A stretch of 35,869 nt of DNA from Mycolicibacterium vaccae NBRC 14118 = CIP 105934. GTDB lineage: Bacteria > Actinomycetota > Actinomycetes > Mycobacteriales > Mycobacteriaceae. A program made the translations under genes and the position numbers. Shown one piece after another: positions 7,794 through 16,137 of this stretch (position 1 is the stretch's first letter; each line of letters starts with the position of its first letter). Below the pieces are notes generated by a model. It was not told where the DNA came from. It saw nothing but the letters and a program-made list of their open reading frames with translations, and ran no database searches. Where the stretch lies: positions 1 to 35,869 of the forward strand of contig NZ_BCRS01000047.1 in the NCBI RefSeq assembly GCF_001552715.1, written 5' to 3'.

Positions 7794-9362
7794 ATGCCGT
7801 CCATACCCGGTCTGGGCCTCGGTCAGCTGCTCCTCGCGCTGGACCGGACCATGGTCACGCTCGTCGAGGCGCCCCGCGGGCTGGACCTGCCGGTGACCTC
7901 GGTGGCGCTCGTCGACGCCGACGACGTGCGCCTCGGCCTTTCGCTGGGGCCCGGTTCGGCTGATCTGTTCTTCCTGCTGGGCGGGTCCGACGCCGCGACG
8001 CTGAGGTGGCTGGAACAGCACGCCGACCGGCCGGTTGCGATCTTCGTCAAGGAACCGACCCCGCACGCGGTGGCCCGCGCGGTGGCACTGGGCACCGCGG
8101 TCGTCACCGTCGACCCGCGGGCCCGCTGGGAACACCTGTACCGCCTGGTCAACTACGCCATCGAGCACCACGGGGACCGCAGCGACCCGCAGCGGCGCTC
8201 GGGCACCGATCTGTTCGGGCTCGCCCAGTCCATCGCCGACCGCACCCGCGGCATGATCTGCATCGAGGACGTCGACAGCCGGATGCTGGCCTACTCCGCC
8301 AGCGACGAGGCCGACGAACTGCGCCGCCTGACGATCCTGGGCCGGGCCGGGCCGCCCGAACATCTCGAATGGATCGGGCAGTGGGGCATCTTCGACGCAC
8401 TGCGCGCAGGCCCCGACGTGGTCCGCGTCGCCGAGCGTCCGGAGCTGGGGCTGAAGCCGCGGCTGGCGGTCGGCATCCATCTGCCGGCCGACGCGCGGCA
8501 TCCGACGCGGTTCGCCGGCGCCATCTGGCTGCAGCAGGGCTCGGCGCCGCCTGCCGACGATGCCGAGGACATCCTGCGCGGCGGGGCGGTGCTGGCGGCT
8601 CGCATCATCTCGCGGCTGGCGGCGGCACCGTCGCAGCATGCCGCCCGCATCCAGCAGCTGCTCGGGCTGACGGGGACAGACGTCGGGGACGTGGCGGCGC
8701 TGGCCGGCGAGCTCGGCATCCCGGCCGACGGACGCGCTGCACTGGTGGGGTTCCACCGCCGCGGGGCCGCCGTGCCCGTCGACGTCCTGGCGTTGAGCGC
8801 CGGCGCCTTTCGCGCCGACGCGCAGGTGGCCGCCGCCGGCGACCGGGTGTACGTGCTGTTCCCCGAACTCCGGGCCACCGCAGCCGTGGGTTCCTGGGCG
8901 CGCGGTGTGGTGTCGTCGTTGCGGCGCGAACTCGGGCTGCAGGTGCGTGCGGTCACCGCGCCGCTGGCGGGCCTGGCCGACGCGGCGGACGCGCGCGCCA
9001 AGGTGGACAAGGTGTTCGACAGCGCCGAACGGCACCCGGGCGCAATCGATTCGGTGACCTCGCTGGACGACGCGCGCACCACCGTGCTGCTCGACGAGAT
9101 CGTCTCGCACGTCGCCTCGCAGCCGCATCTGGTCGACCCGCGGGTGCGTCGGCTGCGGGCCGGTGACCCACTGATGGCCTCGACGCTGCAGGCCTATCTG
9201 GAGGGCTTCGGCGACATCGCCGCCGTCGCCGCGCAGCTGCACGTGCACCCGAACACGGTGCGTTACCGCATCCGCCGCGTCGAGAAGCTGCTGTCGACCT
9301 CACTGGCGGACCCCGACGACCGACTGGTCCTCGCGCTGGGACTGCGGGCGACGGAAACCTGA
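7794..9362 (+). CDS. PucR-family transcriptional regulator (PruC/Rv1186c type)
   Basis: The 522-residue protein ends in the PucR-type helix-turn-helix: LEGFGDIAAVAAQLHVHP followed by NTVRYRIRRVEKLL. Before it lies a GGDEF-like or CdaR-type middle region, and the N-terminal half is a likely sensor domain (SVALVDADDVRLGL near the start). Length and position beside pruA-pruB match Rv1186c (538 residues). From memory, the M. smegmatis counterpart, PruC, is needed for expression of the proline catabolic genes; I infer the same here from context. The ATG at 7794 has AAAGGAA eight bases upstream. It ends 30 bases before the convergent aminotransferase stop, and a short imperfect tandem duplication (GCTAGGACTG-like words, 9370-9400) covers that junction. 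Confidence 0.88.
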   Translation: MPSIPGLGLGQLLLALDRTMVTLVEAPRGLDLPVTSVALVDADDVRLGLSLGPGSADLFFLLGGSDAATLRWLEQHADRPVAIFVKEPTPHAVARAVALGTAVVTVDPRARWEHLYRLVNYAIEHHGDRSDPQRRSGTDLFGLAQSIADRTRGMICIEDVDSRMLAYSASDEADELRRLTILGRAGPPEHLEWIGQWGIFDALRAGPDVVRVAERPELGLKPRLAVGIHLPADARHPTRFAGAIWLQQGSAPPADDAEDILRGGAVLAARIISRLAAAPSQHAARIQQLLGLTGTDVGDVAALAGELGIPADGRAALVGFHRRGAAVPVDVLALSAGAFRADAQVAAAGDRVYVLFPELRATAAVGSWARGVVSSLRRELGLQVRAVTAPLAGLADAADARAKVDKVFDSAERHPGAIDSVTSLDDARTTVLLDEIVSHVASQPHLVDPRVRRLRAGDPLMASTLQAYLEGFGDIAAVAAQLHVHPNTVRYRIRRVEKLLSTSLADPDDRLVLALGLRATET

Positions 9363-9392
9363 GCGCCGGTACTGGGCGCTAGGACTGAGCGG

Positions 9393-10601
9393 CTAGGACT
9401 GGGCGCCGAGACGTTGCACCGCGGCGGCGATGCGTTCGTCGGTCGCGGTCAGCGCCACCCGGACGTGGCGGGCGCCGCGCGGGCCGTAGAACTCCCCCGG
9501 CGCGACCAGGATGCCGCGCTGCGCCAGCCACGCCACGGTGTCGCGGCACGGCTCGTCGCGGGTGGCCCACAGGTAGAGCCCGCCCTCGGAGTGATCGACG
9601 GTGAAACCTGCGGCCAGCAGCGCGGGCAGTAGCGCGTCGCGGCGGCGCCGATAACGCTCGCGCTGCTCCTGCTCGTGGGCGTCGTCGTCGAGCGCGGCCA
9701 CCATCGCGGCCTGGATCGGCGTCGGCACCATCAGCCCGGCATGCTTGCGCACCGCGAGCAGTTCGGCCACCACCGCCGGATCGCCGGCGACGAAGCCGGC
9801 CCGGTAGCCGGCCAGCGAGGACGTCTTCGACAGCGAGTGGATGGCCAGCAGTCCGGTGTGGTCACCGTCGCAGACCTGCGGATGCAGCACCGAGACCGGC
9901 GTGTCGTCCCAGCCCAGACCGAGGTAGCACTCGTCGGAGGCGACCAGCACCCCGCGCTCGCGCGCCCACTCGACGACCTTGCGCAGATGATCGACGCCGA
10001 GAATGCGGCCGGTCGGGTTGCTCGGGGAGTTGAGGTAGACCAGCGCCGGGGCGGATGAGCCGCTTGCGCGAAGACCAGAAGATTCGGATGAGCCGCTTGC
10101 GCGAAGACCAGACAGCACCGAGGGGCCCAGCTGGGTCAGCGAATCGGCGCGGACCACCGCGGCACCGGCCAGCAGCGCACCGACCTCGTAGGTCGGGTAG
10201 GCAAGCTCGGGTACCACGACGACGTCCCCGGCCCCGAGCCCGAGCGTGGTGGGCAACCACGCGATGAGCTCCTTGGTGCCTATCGCCGGGAGTACCGCCT
10301 CGGGCGACACCCCGGTGATCCCGTACCTGCGCGCCAGCGCGGACACGGCCGCCTCGCGCAGTGCGGGAGTGCCGTGCGTCGTCGGATATCCCGGCGCCGA
10401 ACTGGCCGCGGCCAGCGCGTCACGGATGACCGGGGCCACTGGATCGACGGGGGTGCCGACGGACAGGTCCACGATTCCGCCGGTGTGCGCACGGGCCGCC
10501 GCGGTCGCCTCGGCCAGCGTGTCCCACGGGAAGACCGGCAGGGACGCCGACTTACGCGGCCGGGTGAACTCGGAGGGTTCGCGCTGGGCCGTGGTACTCA
10601 G
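9393..10601 (-). CDS. Pyridoxal-phosphate aminotransferase (Rv1178 / succinyldiaminopimelate transaminase-like)
   Basis: A class I/II aminotransferase: [10 protein letters not shown] near the N-terminus, [11 protein letters not shown], the cofactor stretch [11 protein letters not shown], the aspartate region SDECYLGLG, the Schiff-base lysine in [15 protein letters not shown], and the C-terminal arginine in [11 protein letters not shown]. Orthologues are annotated as DapC-like enzymes of lysine/meso-diaminopimelate synthesis. Two oddities are visible. The conserved start SASLPVFPW is preceded by AAG, and no ATG, GTG or TTG lies in frame between it and the fdxC stop; the first usable codon is a CTG at 10601 whose CTGA overlaps the fdxC stop, giving 402 residues. 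Between LTQLGPSV and APALVYLN the protein has about 20 extra residues made of an 11-residue repeat. The true start is uncertain. Confidence 0.85.
   Translation of the reverse strand: MSTTAQREPSEFTRPRKSASLPVFPWDTLAEATAAARAHTGGIVDLSVGTPVDPVAPVIRDALAAASSAPGYPTTHGTPALREAAVSALARRYGITGVSPEAVLPAIGTKELIAWLPTTLGLGAGDVVVVPELAYPTYEVGALLAGAAVVRADSLTQLGPSVLSGLRASGSSESSGLRASGSSAPALVYLNSPSNPTGRILGVDHLRKVVEWARERGVLVASDECYLGLGWDDTPVSVLHPQVCDGDHTGLLAIHSLSKTSSLAGYRAGFVAGDPAVVAELLAVRKHAGLMVPTPIQAAMVAALDDDAHEQEQRERYRRRRDALLPALLAAGFTVDHSEGGLYLWATRDEPCRDTVAWLAQRGILVAPGEFYGPRGARHVRVALTATDERIAAAVQRLGAQS
10052..10112 (-). repeat. Tandem 28-bp repeat inserted in the aminotransferase gene
   Basis: A 28-base unit (beginning CGGATGAGCCGC on the plus strand, ending GAAGACCAGA) occurs at 10052-10079 and again at 10085-10112, perfectly identical, with a period of 33 bases, so the reading frame is kept. 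On the coding strand it reads as [10 protein letters not shown] followed by [11 protein letters not shown]. The sequence sits in a loop just before the PLP-binding YLNSPSN motif. From memory the M. tuberculosis protein lacks this piece. Confidence 0.85.
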
Positions 10602-10921
10602 TCCTCGCCCTGCGGGGGGAGATCCTTGATCACCTGCGGGTCGTTGTCGGTCTGGCCGACCTTCGAGGCGCCGCCCGGCGAACCCAGCTCGGCGAAGAAG
10701 TCCGCGTTGCTCTGGGTGTAGCTGCTCCACTGATCGGGGACGTCGTCCTCGTAGTAGATGGCCTCCACGGGGCACACCGGCTCGCAGGCGCCGCAGTCGA
10801 CGCACTCGTCCGGATGGATGTACAGCATGCGTGCGCCCTCATAGATGCAGTCGACAGGGCACTCTTCGATGCACGCCTTGTCTTTGACGTCGACGCAGGG
10901 CTCGGCAATGACGTACGTCAC
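10598..10921 (-). CDS. fdxC: 7Fe ferredoxin FdxC
   Basis: The 107-residue protein is a cytoplasmic electron carrier with one [3Fe-4S] and one [4Fe-4S] cluster. The cysteines at 9, 17, 21, 25, 40, 43, 46 and 50 fall exactly one residue later than the Cys8/16/20/24/39/42/45/49 pattern of Azotobacter ferredoxin I, with both CPxD/CPVE cluster endings. Length equals M. tuberculosis FdxC (Rv1177). The start is a GTG at 10921 with GAGGAG seven bases upstream. It is the first gene of an operon with the aminotransferase, whose likely start overlaps its TGA. Acidic residues dominate the C-terminal half, as usual for ferredoxins. Confidence 0.96.
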   Translation of the reverse strand: MTYVIAEPCVDVKDKACIEECPVDCIYEGARMLYIHPDECVDCGACEPVCPVEAIYYEDDVPDQWSSYTQSNADFFAELGSPGGASKVGQTDNDPQVIKDLPPQGED

Positions 10922-11279
10922 GAACTACTCCTCAAGTCCTCTCGAACTACCTGTCCGGTGGGGCTGCTAGCAGGCAGGGCTCAGCCGATGCCGTGACCAA
11001 CTCAGCAAGTATCCATGCCTTGTGTCGGACGCGCGTGTCAGTGTGCCCTAACTTCGCACGCAACCCCTGCGGGTAGGGGTTGCGCGTGGTTACTGATACT
11101 AGACGTCGCAGATACCGCCCGCCTAGTGGCCCACGCCGCGACACGGTCTCGAACGTGTCGCGAACCGATCCCGGCTGCCGGCCGGACCGGTCCGCCGGGA
11201 ATGAATTCGGACCATAGTCCGTTTGGTCGTGAGGTAACCGTCGGTCCACCGACCCACCTCGACACACAAAGGGACACCC
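10922..11279. other. Divergent intergenic region fdxC / YceI gene
   Basis: No coding sequence is convincing in these 358 bases. Its right end holds the YceI ribosome site (AAAGGGA) and two small palindromes: GGAC-CATA-GTCC (11209-11220) and GTCGGT-CC-ACCGAC (11240-11253). Near its middle is a strong hairpin (listed separately). Promoters for both genes must lie here, but I see no clear -35/-10 pair. Confidence 0.6.
11059..11084. repeat. Strong hairpin in the fdxC / YceI gap
   Basis: CGCAACCCCT (11059-11068) pairs perfectly with AGGGGTTGCG (11075-11084) around a six-base loop. No gene ends here, because both neighbours point away, so an ordinary terminator is not expected. It may be part of a leader of fdxC (about 140 bases upstream), an end of an unseen small RNA, or a dispersed repeat. 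Confidence 0.6.
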
Positions 11280-11825
11280 ATGACCACAACCACCGCCGCC
11301 CTGTCCACCGGAACCTGGGCCATCGACCCCGCCCACTCGTCGGTCGCCTTCTCCGTCCGCCACCTGATGGTGAGCAAGGTCCGGGGCGTCTTCGGCACCT
11401 TCGACGGCGCGATCACCGTCGACGAGAACGGGGTACCGGCGGTCCGCGCCGAGATCGCCGTCGACTCCGTCGACTCCCGCAACGAACAGCGCGACGCGCA
11501 TCTGCGCTCGGCAGACTTCTTCGACACCGAGAAGTTCCCGGTGGCGACCTTCGTATCGACCGCCGTCCGACCCTCCGGTGACGACTACGTCGTCGACGGC
11601 GACTTCACCCTCAAGGGCGTGACCCGCCCGGTTTCGCTGACCCTGGAGTTCAACGGCGTCAACCCCGGGATGGGCCACGGCGAGGTCGCCGGCTTCACGG
11701 CCTCGGTGACGTTGAACCGCAAGGAGTTCGGCATCGACATCGACATGCCGCTGGAGACCGGCGGCACGGTGATCGGCGACAAGGTGACCATCACCCTGGA
11801 GATAGAGGCCCTTCGGCAGTCATGA
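11280..11825 (+). CDS. YceI-family polyisoprenoid-binding-like protein
   Basis: The 181-residue protein is a complete YceI lipocalin-like barrel: WAIDPAHSSVAFSVRHLMVSKVRGVFGTFDG at the N-terminus, then the family signature for the middle (SVDSRNEQRDAHLRSADFFDTEKFP), then GDFTLKGVTRPVSL and a C-terminal strand ending VTITLEIEA. Family members bind isoprenoid chains such as octaprenyl quinones. There is no signal peptide, so this one should be cytoplasmic, unlike E. coli YceI. The start ATG at 11280 has AAAGGGA five bases upstream. It stands alone, divergent from fdxC, and converges on the FAH gene with a shared terminator. Its physiological role is unknown. Confidence 0.92.
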   Translation: MTTTTAALSTGTWAIDPAHSSVAFSVRHLMVSKVRGVFGTFDGAITVDENGVPAVRAEIAVDSVDSRNEQRDAHLRSADFFDTEKFPVATFVSTAVRPSGDDYVVDGDFTLKGVTRPVSLTLEFNGVNPGMGHGEVAGFTASVTLNRKEFGIDIDMPLETGGTVIGDKVTITLEIEALRQS

Positions 11826-11829
11826 CGTT

Positions 11830-11868
11830 TGGCGTGAAACTCGCTGTTCTGCAGCGAGTTTCACGCCA
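11830..11868. terminator. Bidirectional hairpin terminator, YceI gene / FAH gene
   Basis: A 17-bp perfect stem, TGGCGTGAAACTCGCTG (11830-11846) with its complement (11852-11868) around the loop TTCTG, starts four bases after the YceI stop and covers the last codons of the convergent FAH gene (stop at 11861-11863). There is no U-run on either side, as is common in mycobacteria. It could serve both transcripts. Confidence 0.6.
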
Positions 11869-12769
11869 TTATCCGGTGGCTGATTTCGCCGATCTGATCG
11901 ATGTTCAGCCGCAGTTCGTCACCTGGCCGCAGCCAGCGCCCGGTTTCCATGCCGCTACCTCCGGGCAGCGTGCCGGTGGCGAACAACTCACCGGGATAAA
12001 GCCTTTCGTCCCGGGACGCGTGTGCGAGCACGTCGCCTAACGACCACTGCAGGTCGCGGCTGGAGACCGTGCCGACCCGGGCTCCGTTGATACTCACCGT
12101 CCCGGTGAGCGCTTCCAGGCGCGGCAGGATCTCGTCGGCGGTGACGGCCACCACCGACATCGACGACGCGAAGTGCTTGGCCTTCTGCGGGCCCAGCCCG
12201 GTGGCCATCTCGGCGCGTTGCACGTCGCGTGCGCTGAAGTCGTTGACGACGACGAACGCGCCGATCGCCGCCAGCGCCTCGTCGGCCGTGGCGTTGAACA
12301 GCGGCGCCTTGAGGACGAAGCCGACCTCCAGTTCGAAGTCCAGCGCGGTTGAGTACGACGGAAACGCCACGGGCGTGCCGCTGGGGATGAAGCTCAGGTG
12401 GTTGGACATGTAGTAGATCGGCTGGCGGTAGAACAGCGGCTTGGGCCGGAACAGCGGGAACGGCCTTCCGGTGACCTTCTCGATCGCCGCGGCGGCCTGG
12501 GACTGGCGGGGATGGAACCGCCGCACCAGTCCGCGTGCCGCGTCGGTGGCGTGCGCCTCGGACAGCATGAAGTCGCGGAACGACGCCGGCTGAAACGGCA
12601 GCACCTGCCCGGCAAGGTCGTGCTGGCGCTGCGCAGCGGCGAGCTCCCACCCGGCGTCGAACACCACACCACCCAACGGCGAGGGGTCCTCGGCGCGCAC
12701 CCATGCCCCGTCGGCTCCCAGAGACTGCACTTCCAACCCGCCGTCGGTGAGCACCCGTCGCAGCTTCAT
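11861..12769 (-). CDS. Fumarylacetoacetate hydrolase family protein
   Basis: The 302-residue protein has the FAH catalytic layout. DFMLSEAH carries Asp66 and His73, with the same seven-residue spacing as Asp126 and His133 of mammalian fumarylacetoacetase; DFELEVGFV gives the metal-binding Glu146 and Glu148; and VVNDFSARDVQ gives Asp177. GPQKAKHF and the C-terminal GSGMETGRWLRPGDE are also typical. It should cleave a C-C bond in a beta-diketo acid, or act as a hydratase/decarboxylase on a related compound; tyrosine degradation is possible but no pathway genes are next to it. The ATG at 12769 has AGGA seven bases upstream. It is transcribed in the same direction as fbiC, from which a 118-base gap holding an inverted repeat separates it. 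Confidence 0.9.
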   Translation of the reverse strand: MKLRRVLTDGGLEVQSLGADGAWVRAEDPSPLGGVVFDAGWELAAAQRQHDLAGQVLPFQPASFRDFMLSEAHATDAARGLVRRFHPRQSQAAAAIEKVTGRPFPLFRPKPLFYRQPIYYMSNHLSFIPSGTPVAFPSYSTALDFELEVGFVLKAPLFNATADEALAAIGAFVVVNDFSARDVQRAEMATGLGPQKAKHFASSMSVVAVTADEILPRLEALTGTVSINGARVGTVSSRDLQWSLGDVLAHASRDERLYPGELFATGTLPGGSGMETGRWLRPGDELRLNIDQIGEISHRIMA

Positions 12770-12809
12770 GGTTCCGTCCTACCAGGAGCCTGCTTTGGCG
12801 CGCAGGTCC

Positions 12810-12869
12810 GCGAGCGTGCGCGTTGTCGGACTTTTGCGCGGCGTGTCGGCCGCAGACACGCACGCTCGC
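12810..12869. repeat. 60-bp inverted-repeat element between fbiC and the FAH gene
   Basis: GCGAGCGTGCG (12810-12820) and its exact complement (12859-12869) bound a 60-base element whose right half contains a second small stem, GTGTC (12843-12847) with GACAC (12855-12859). It nearly fills the gap between the fbiC stop (12888) and the FAH start (12769). From memory, near-identical GCGAGCGTGCG elements recur in intergenic regions of fast-growing mycobacteria, so it is likely a dispersed repeat that also could end fbiC transcription. Confidence 0.6.
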
Positions 12870-12887
12870 CCCACTGGGGGGTGGGGG

Positions 12888-15467
12888 TCAGGCCGCGAGC
12901 GGGCTGTAGTCCGTGGTGCGCTGGCGCGCGGGGCGGCCGATCCCCTCGGCGATCGCGACGAGCTCGGCGACGGTCTTGGCCGAGCCGTTCTCCGAGCCGG
13001 CCATCCGCGAGATGGTCTCCTCCATCAGCGTGCCGCCGAGGTCGTTGGCGCCGCCGCGCAGCATCACCTGGGTGCGCTCGACGCCGAGCTTGACCCAGCT
13101 GGTCTGAATGCTGGGGATCCTGCCGTGCAACATGATTCGCGCCAGCGCGTGCACCGCCCGGTTGTCGCGGTGGGTGGGCCCTGGCCGCGCTCCCCCGGCC
13201 AGATACAGCGGGCTGGACTGGTGCACGAACGGCAGCGGCACGAACTCGGTGAACCCGCCGGTGCGGTCCTGGATGCCGCGCAGCACGTTGAGATGGCCGA
13301 CCCAGTGCCGCGGGGTGTCGACGTGGCCGTACATCATCGTCGAGCTCGACCGCAGCCCGACCTCGTGCGCGGTGGTGACGACCTCGATCCACATCGACGT
13401 CGGCAGCTTGCCCTTGGTCAGCACCCAGCGCACCTCATCGTCGAGGATCTCGGCGGCGGTACCGGGGATCGTGTCCAGGCCCGCCTCGCGCAGCGACGTC
13501 AGCCATTCCCGGATCGAGAGCCCGCTCTTGGTGACGCCGTTGGCGATCTCCATCGGCGAGAACGCGTGCACGTGCATCGACGGCACCCGCGCCTTGACCG
13601 CCCGCACCAGATCGGCATAGCCGGTCACCGGCAGTTCCGGGTCGATGCCGCCCTGCATGCACACCTCGGTGGCGCCGGCCACGTGCGCCTCCCAGGCGCG
13701 TTCGGCGACCTCGTCGGTGGACAAGGAGTAGGCGTCCGCGTCGCCCTTGCGTTGCGCGAACGCGCAGAACCGGCAGCCGGTGTAGCAGATGTTGGTGAAG
13801 TTGATGTTGCGGTTCACCACGAACGTGACGTCGTCGCCGACGACGTCGCGGCGCAGCGAATCCGCCAGTGCGGTCACGGCTTCCAACGCGGGCCCGTCGG
13901 CCGTGGCCAGCGCCAGATACTCGTCGTCGGAGCACCCCGCCGGGTCCCGTTCGGCCGAGCGCAGTGCGGCCAGCACATCGGTGTCGATGCGTTCGGGTGC
14001 GCGGGCGGCCAGCTCGTTCACCTTGGCGCGGATGGACTCCCAGTCGCCGAACGCGCTGCCGAGATCGCTGCGAGTCTCGGTCAGCCGGCCCTCGGTGTCG
14101 ATCGCGGTGTGCAGATCGGTGCGGCCCAGCGATTCGCCGGCCTCATCGGGCTCCTGCCACGGCCGGCCCACCGGGTTGACGTCCAGCGCGTAACCGGTGT
14201 CCGGGTCGGCCAGCGCCGCGACGTGCCCGTACACCCGAGGATCGATCCACGCCGCGCCGGCCTGCACGTACTGCGGCTGCGCAGTGAGTCGCTGAACCAG
14301 GTCGTAGCCGGCTTCGGCGGTGACAGCGGCCAGTTCGTCCAGCGCGGGCCAGGGCCGCTCCGGGTTGACGTGGTCGGGCGTCAGCGGTGACACCCCGCCC
14401 CAGTCGTCGACGCCTGCGGCGATCAGCGCGAGGCATTCGCTGCGCGACACCAGGTTCGGCGGCGCCTGGATGCGCACCTTCGGGCCCATCACCAGCCGGG
14501 TCACCGCGATGGTCGCCAGGAAATCGTCGAGCCCGGCATCGGGCACGTCGGCCATCGCGGTGTGGTCCTTGGCGCGGAAGTTCTGCACGATCACTTCCTG
14601 GACGTGGCCGAACTCCTTATGCGAGCGGCGGATCGCGTGCACGGTCTCGGCTCGCTCGGTCAGCGTCTCCCCGATGCCCACCAGCAGACCGGTGGTGAAC
14701 GGGATCGACAACCGGCCGGCGTCGTCCAGCGTGCGCAGACGCACCGCGGGGTCCTTGTCGGGGCTGCCGTAGTGGGCCAGGCCCTTGGTCTCGAACAACC
14801 GCCGTGACGTGGTCTCCAGCATCATGCCCATCGACGGCGCCACCGGCTTGAGCCGCGACAGCTCCGACCAGGACATCACGCCCGGGTTCAGGTGGGGCAG
14901 CAGCCCGGTCTCTTCGAGCACCCGGATCGCCATCGCCCGCACGTAGTCCAGTGTGGAGTCATAACCACGCTCGTCGAGCCACTGCCGCGCCTCGTCCCAG
15001 CGGTCCTCAGGCCGGTCGCCGAGGGTGAAAAGCGCTTCCTTGCAACCCATTGCAGCGCCGCGGCGAGCAACGTCGAGGATCTCGTCGGCCTCCATGAACA
15101 TTCCCCGGCCCTCGGCGCGCAGCTTGCCGGGCACGGTGACGAACGTGCAGTAGTGACACTTGTCGCGGCACAGGTGCGTGACAGGGATGAAGACCTTGCG
15201 CGAATAGCTGACCGGCAGCCGGCCGGTACCACCGCGCCGCCCGGCGGCGTCGAGGCCGGCATCGCGCACCCGGGCGGCCGACGCACACAGCTCCACCAGG
15301 TCGTCACCGCGCGCGGTCATCGCGATCGCCGCCTCGTCGACGTTGAGCGCCACGCCGTCCCGGGCGCGCCTGAGCACCCGCCGCAAGGCGGCAGCGCCGG
15401 GCGCACCGGGCTTGGGGGGAACGACCGGGCTGGGCAGATCGGCACCGCGCTGGGGGTTCAGAGCCAC
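12888..15467 (-). CDS. fbiC: FbiC, 7,8-didemethyl-8-hydroxy-5-deazariboflavin (FO) synthase
   Basis: FbiC makes FO, the deazaflavin core of coenzyme F420, from tyrosine and a ribityl-pyrimidine. The 859-residue product is the usual actinobacterial fusion of two radical-SAM enzymes. The CofG half carries CRDKCHYC (Cys100, Cys104, Cys107) and the CofH half CYTGCRFC (Cys561, Cys565, Cys568); each set binds a [4Fe-4S] cluster that cleaves S-adenosylmethionine. Length agrees with M. tuberculosis FbiC (856). I chose the GTG at 15467, which gives the expected N-terminus before LPSPVVPP, with AGGGAA just upstream; the open frame runs on to 15512 but into non-conserved sequence. F420 feeds many mycobacterial reductases. 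The gene is the next one after the Rv1171-like gene on the same strand, about 97 bases on. Confidence 0.97.
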   Translation of the reverse strand: MALNPQRGADLPSPVVPPKPGAPGAAALRRVLRRARDGVALNVDEAAIAMTARGDDLVELCASAARVRDAGLDAAGRRGGTGRLPVSYSRKVFIPVTHLCRDKCHYCTFVTVPGKLRAEGRGMFMEADEILDVARRGAAMGCKEALFTLGDRPEDRWDEARQWLDERGYDSTLDYVRAMAIRVLEETGLLPHLNPGVMSWSELSRLKPVAPSMGMMLETTSRRLFETKGLAHYGSPDKDPAVRLRTLDDAGRLSIPFTTGLLVGIGETLTERAETVHAIRRSHKEFGHVQEVIVQNFRAKDHTAMADVPDAGLDDFLATIAVTRLVMGPKVRIQAPPNLVSRSECLALIAAGVDDWGGVSPLTPDHVNPERPWPALDELAAVTAEAGYDLVQRLTAQPQYVQAGAAWIDPRVYGHVAALADPDTGYALDVNPVGRPWQEPDEAGESLGRTDLHTAIDTEGRLTETRSDLGSAFGDWESIRAKVNELAARAPERIDTDVLAALRSAERDPAGCSDDEYLALATADGPALEAVTALADSLRRDVVGDDVTFVVNRNINFTNICYTGCRFCAFAQRKGDADAYSLSTDEVAERAWEAHVAGATEVCMQGGIDPELPVTGYADLVRAVKARVPSMHVHAFSPMEIANGVTKSGLSIREWLTSLREAGLDTIPGTAAEILDDEVRWVLTKGKLPTSMWIEVVTTAHEVGLRSSSTMMYGHVDTPRHWVGHLNVLRGIQDRTGGFTEFVPLPFVHQSSPLYLAGGARPGPTHRDNRAVHALARIMLHGRIPSIQTSWVKLGVERTQVMLRGGANDLGGTLMEETISRMAGSENGSAKTVAELVAIAEGIGRPARQRTTDYSPLAA

Positions 15468-15563
15468 TTCCCTATAACCCCGGCGTTGTCGCGGATCATC
15501 CACGCGTCTCACTCTCTGAAACAGATTGCGTCTGCCATCCGCCCGACATAGGGATCACAGTAG

Positions 15564-16022
15564 TCACCTGAGCCGGGTCGCGGCGCCTGCCCCCGCCGGC
15601 GGGTGTCGCGTCAGCAGCCACGCCGCGGGCCCCGCCCCGAGGGCGACCAGCAGCACCGGGCCGAACTCCATGATCCCGACACCGCCGAACACCGCGTCGT
15701 CGCCGGGTCCGACCACGGTGAACAGCACGACCGTGGCCAGCCAGGTCCACAGTGGCAGCGCGGCCAGCCGCGGCACCGAGGTCCATTGCAGCGCCGCCCA
15801 CACCAGCGCCACGTTCAGGAGACCGCTGAGCAGCGCACTGAAGGGGGCCGGCACCGTGCCGATCCGCAGGGGCAGAAAGAAGATGGCCATCACGGCCGAG
15901 AGCACACCGTCGAGGGCGAGCAGGGACAGCACGAGAACACGTAGCCGGGACGAGGCCGGCCGGGCCGGGGCTGTCAGGTCGGGATGCTGTCGAGCACCGA
16001 GACGAGCGAGCCGACCACCCAT
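15564..16022 (-). CDS. Small membrane protein (Rv1171-like)
   Basis: A 152-residue protein with about four hydrophobic helices (LVLSLLALDGVLSAVMAIFF, FSALLSGLLNVALVWAAL, LPLWTWLATVVLFTVV, FGPVLLVALGAGPAAWLL) and a short basic C-terminus. It lies between mshB and fbiC like Rv1171 (146 residues) and has no known function. The start is unclear: the ATG at 16022 overlaps a good 35-codon frame in another phase, and the conserved part begins about 30 codons later. If translation is coupled to that short frame, the start would be a CTG at 15977 within CTGA, or an internal GTG. It probably belongs to the mshB transcript. Confidence 0.7.
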   Translation of the reverse strand: MGGRLARLGARQHPDLTAPARPASSRLRVLVLSLLALDGVLSAVMAIFFLPLRIGTVPAPFSALLSGLLNVALVWAALQWTSVPRLAALPLWTWLATVVLFTVVGPGDDAVFGGVGIMEFGPVLLVALGAGPAAWLLTRHPPAGAGAATRLR

Positions 16023-16081
16023 TGAAAGCTGTCGAGGCGGTCCTGCCAGTGCTGCAGGTTGGGATCCAGGTCCGGGTCCAT
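15974..16081 (-). CDS. Possible 35-codon small gene or leader peptide between mshB and the Rv1171-like gene
   Basis: ATG at 16081 opens a 35-residue frame beginning MDPDLDPNLQHWQDRLDSF and ending with a hydrophobic stretch (WVVGSLVSVL). A strong purine-rich ribosome site, GGAAGGGAAG, lies just upstream, better than that of the ATG at 16022. It starts 57 bases after the mshB stop, and its TGA overlaps a CTG in the frame of the membrane protein (CTGA). The sequence looks protein-like (amphipathic, acidic start), but it could equally be chance; comparison with other mycobacteria would decide. Confidence 0.4.
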   Translation of the reverse strand: MDPDLDPNLQHWQDRLDSFQWVVGSLVSVLDSIPT

Positions 16082-16137
16082 GTGCTTCCCTTCCGTGCGC
16101 GCTCGGTTGCGGGCAGCTTACCCTCCGCACGGGCGTG

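Noticed and set aside
5912..7963. A 683-codon forward frame over pruB/pruA
   Set aside because: It is antisense to two well-recognised enzymes and has the composition of a shadow frame.
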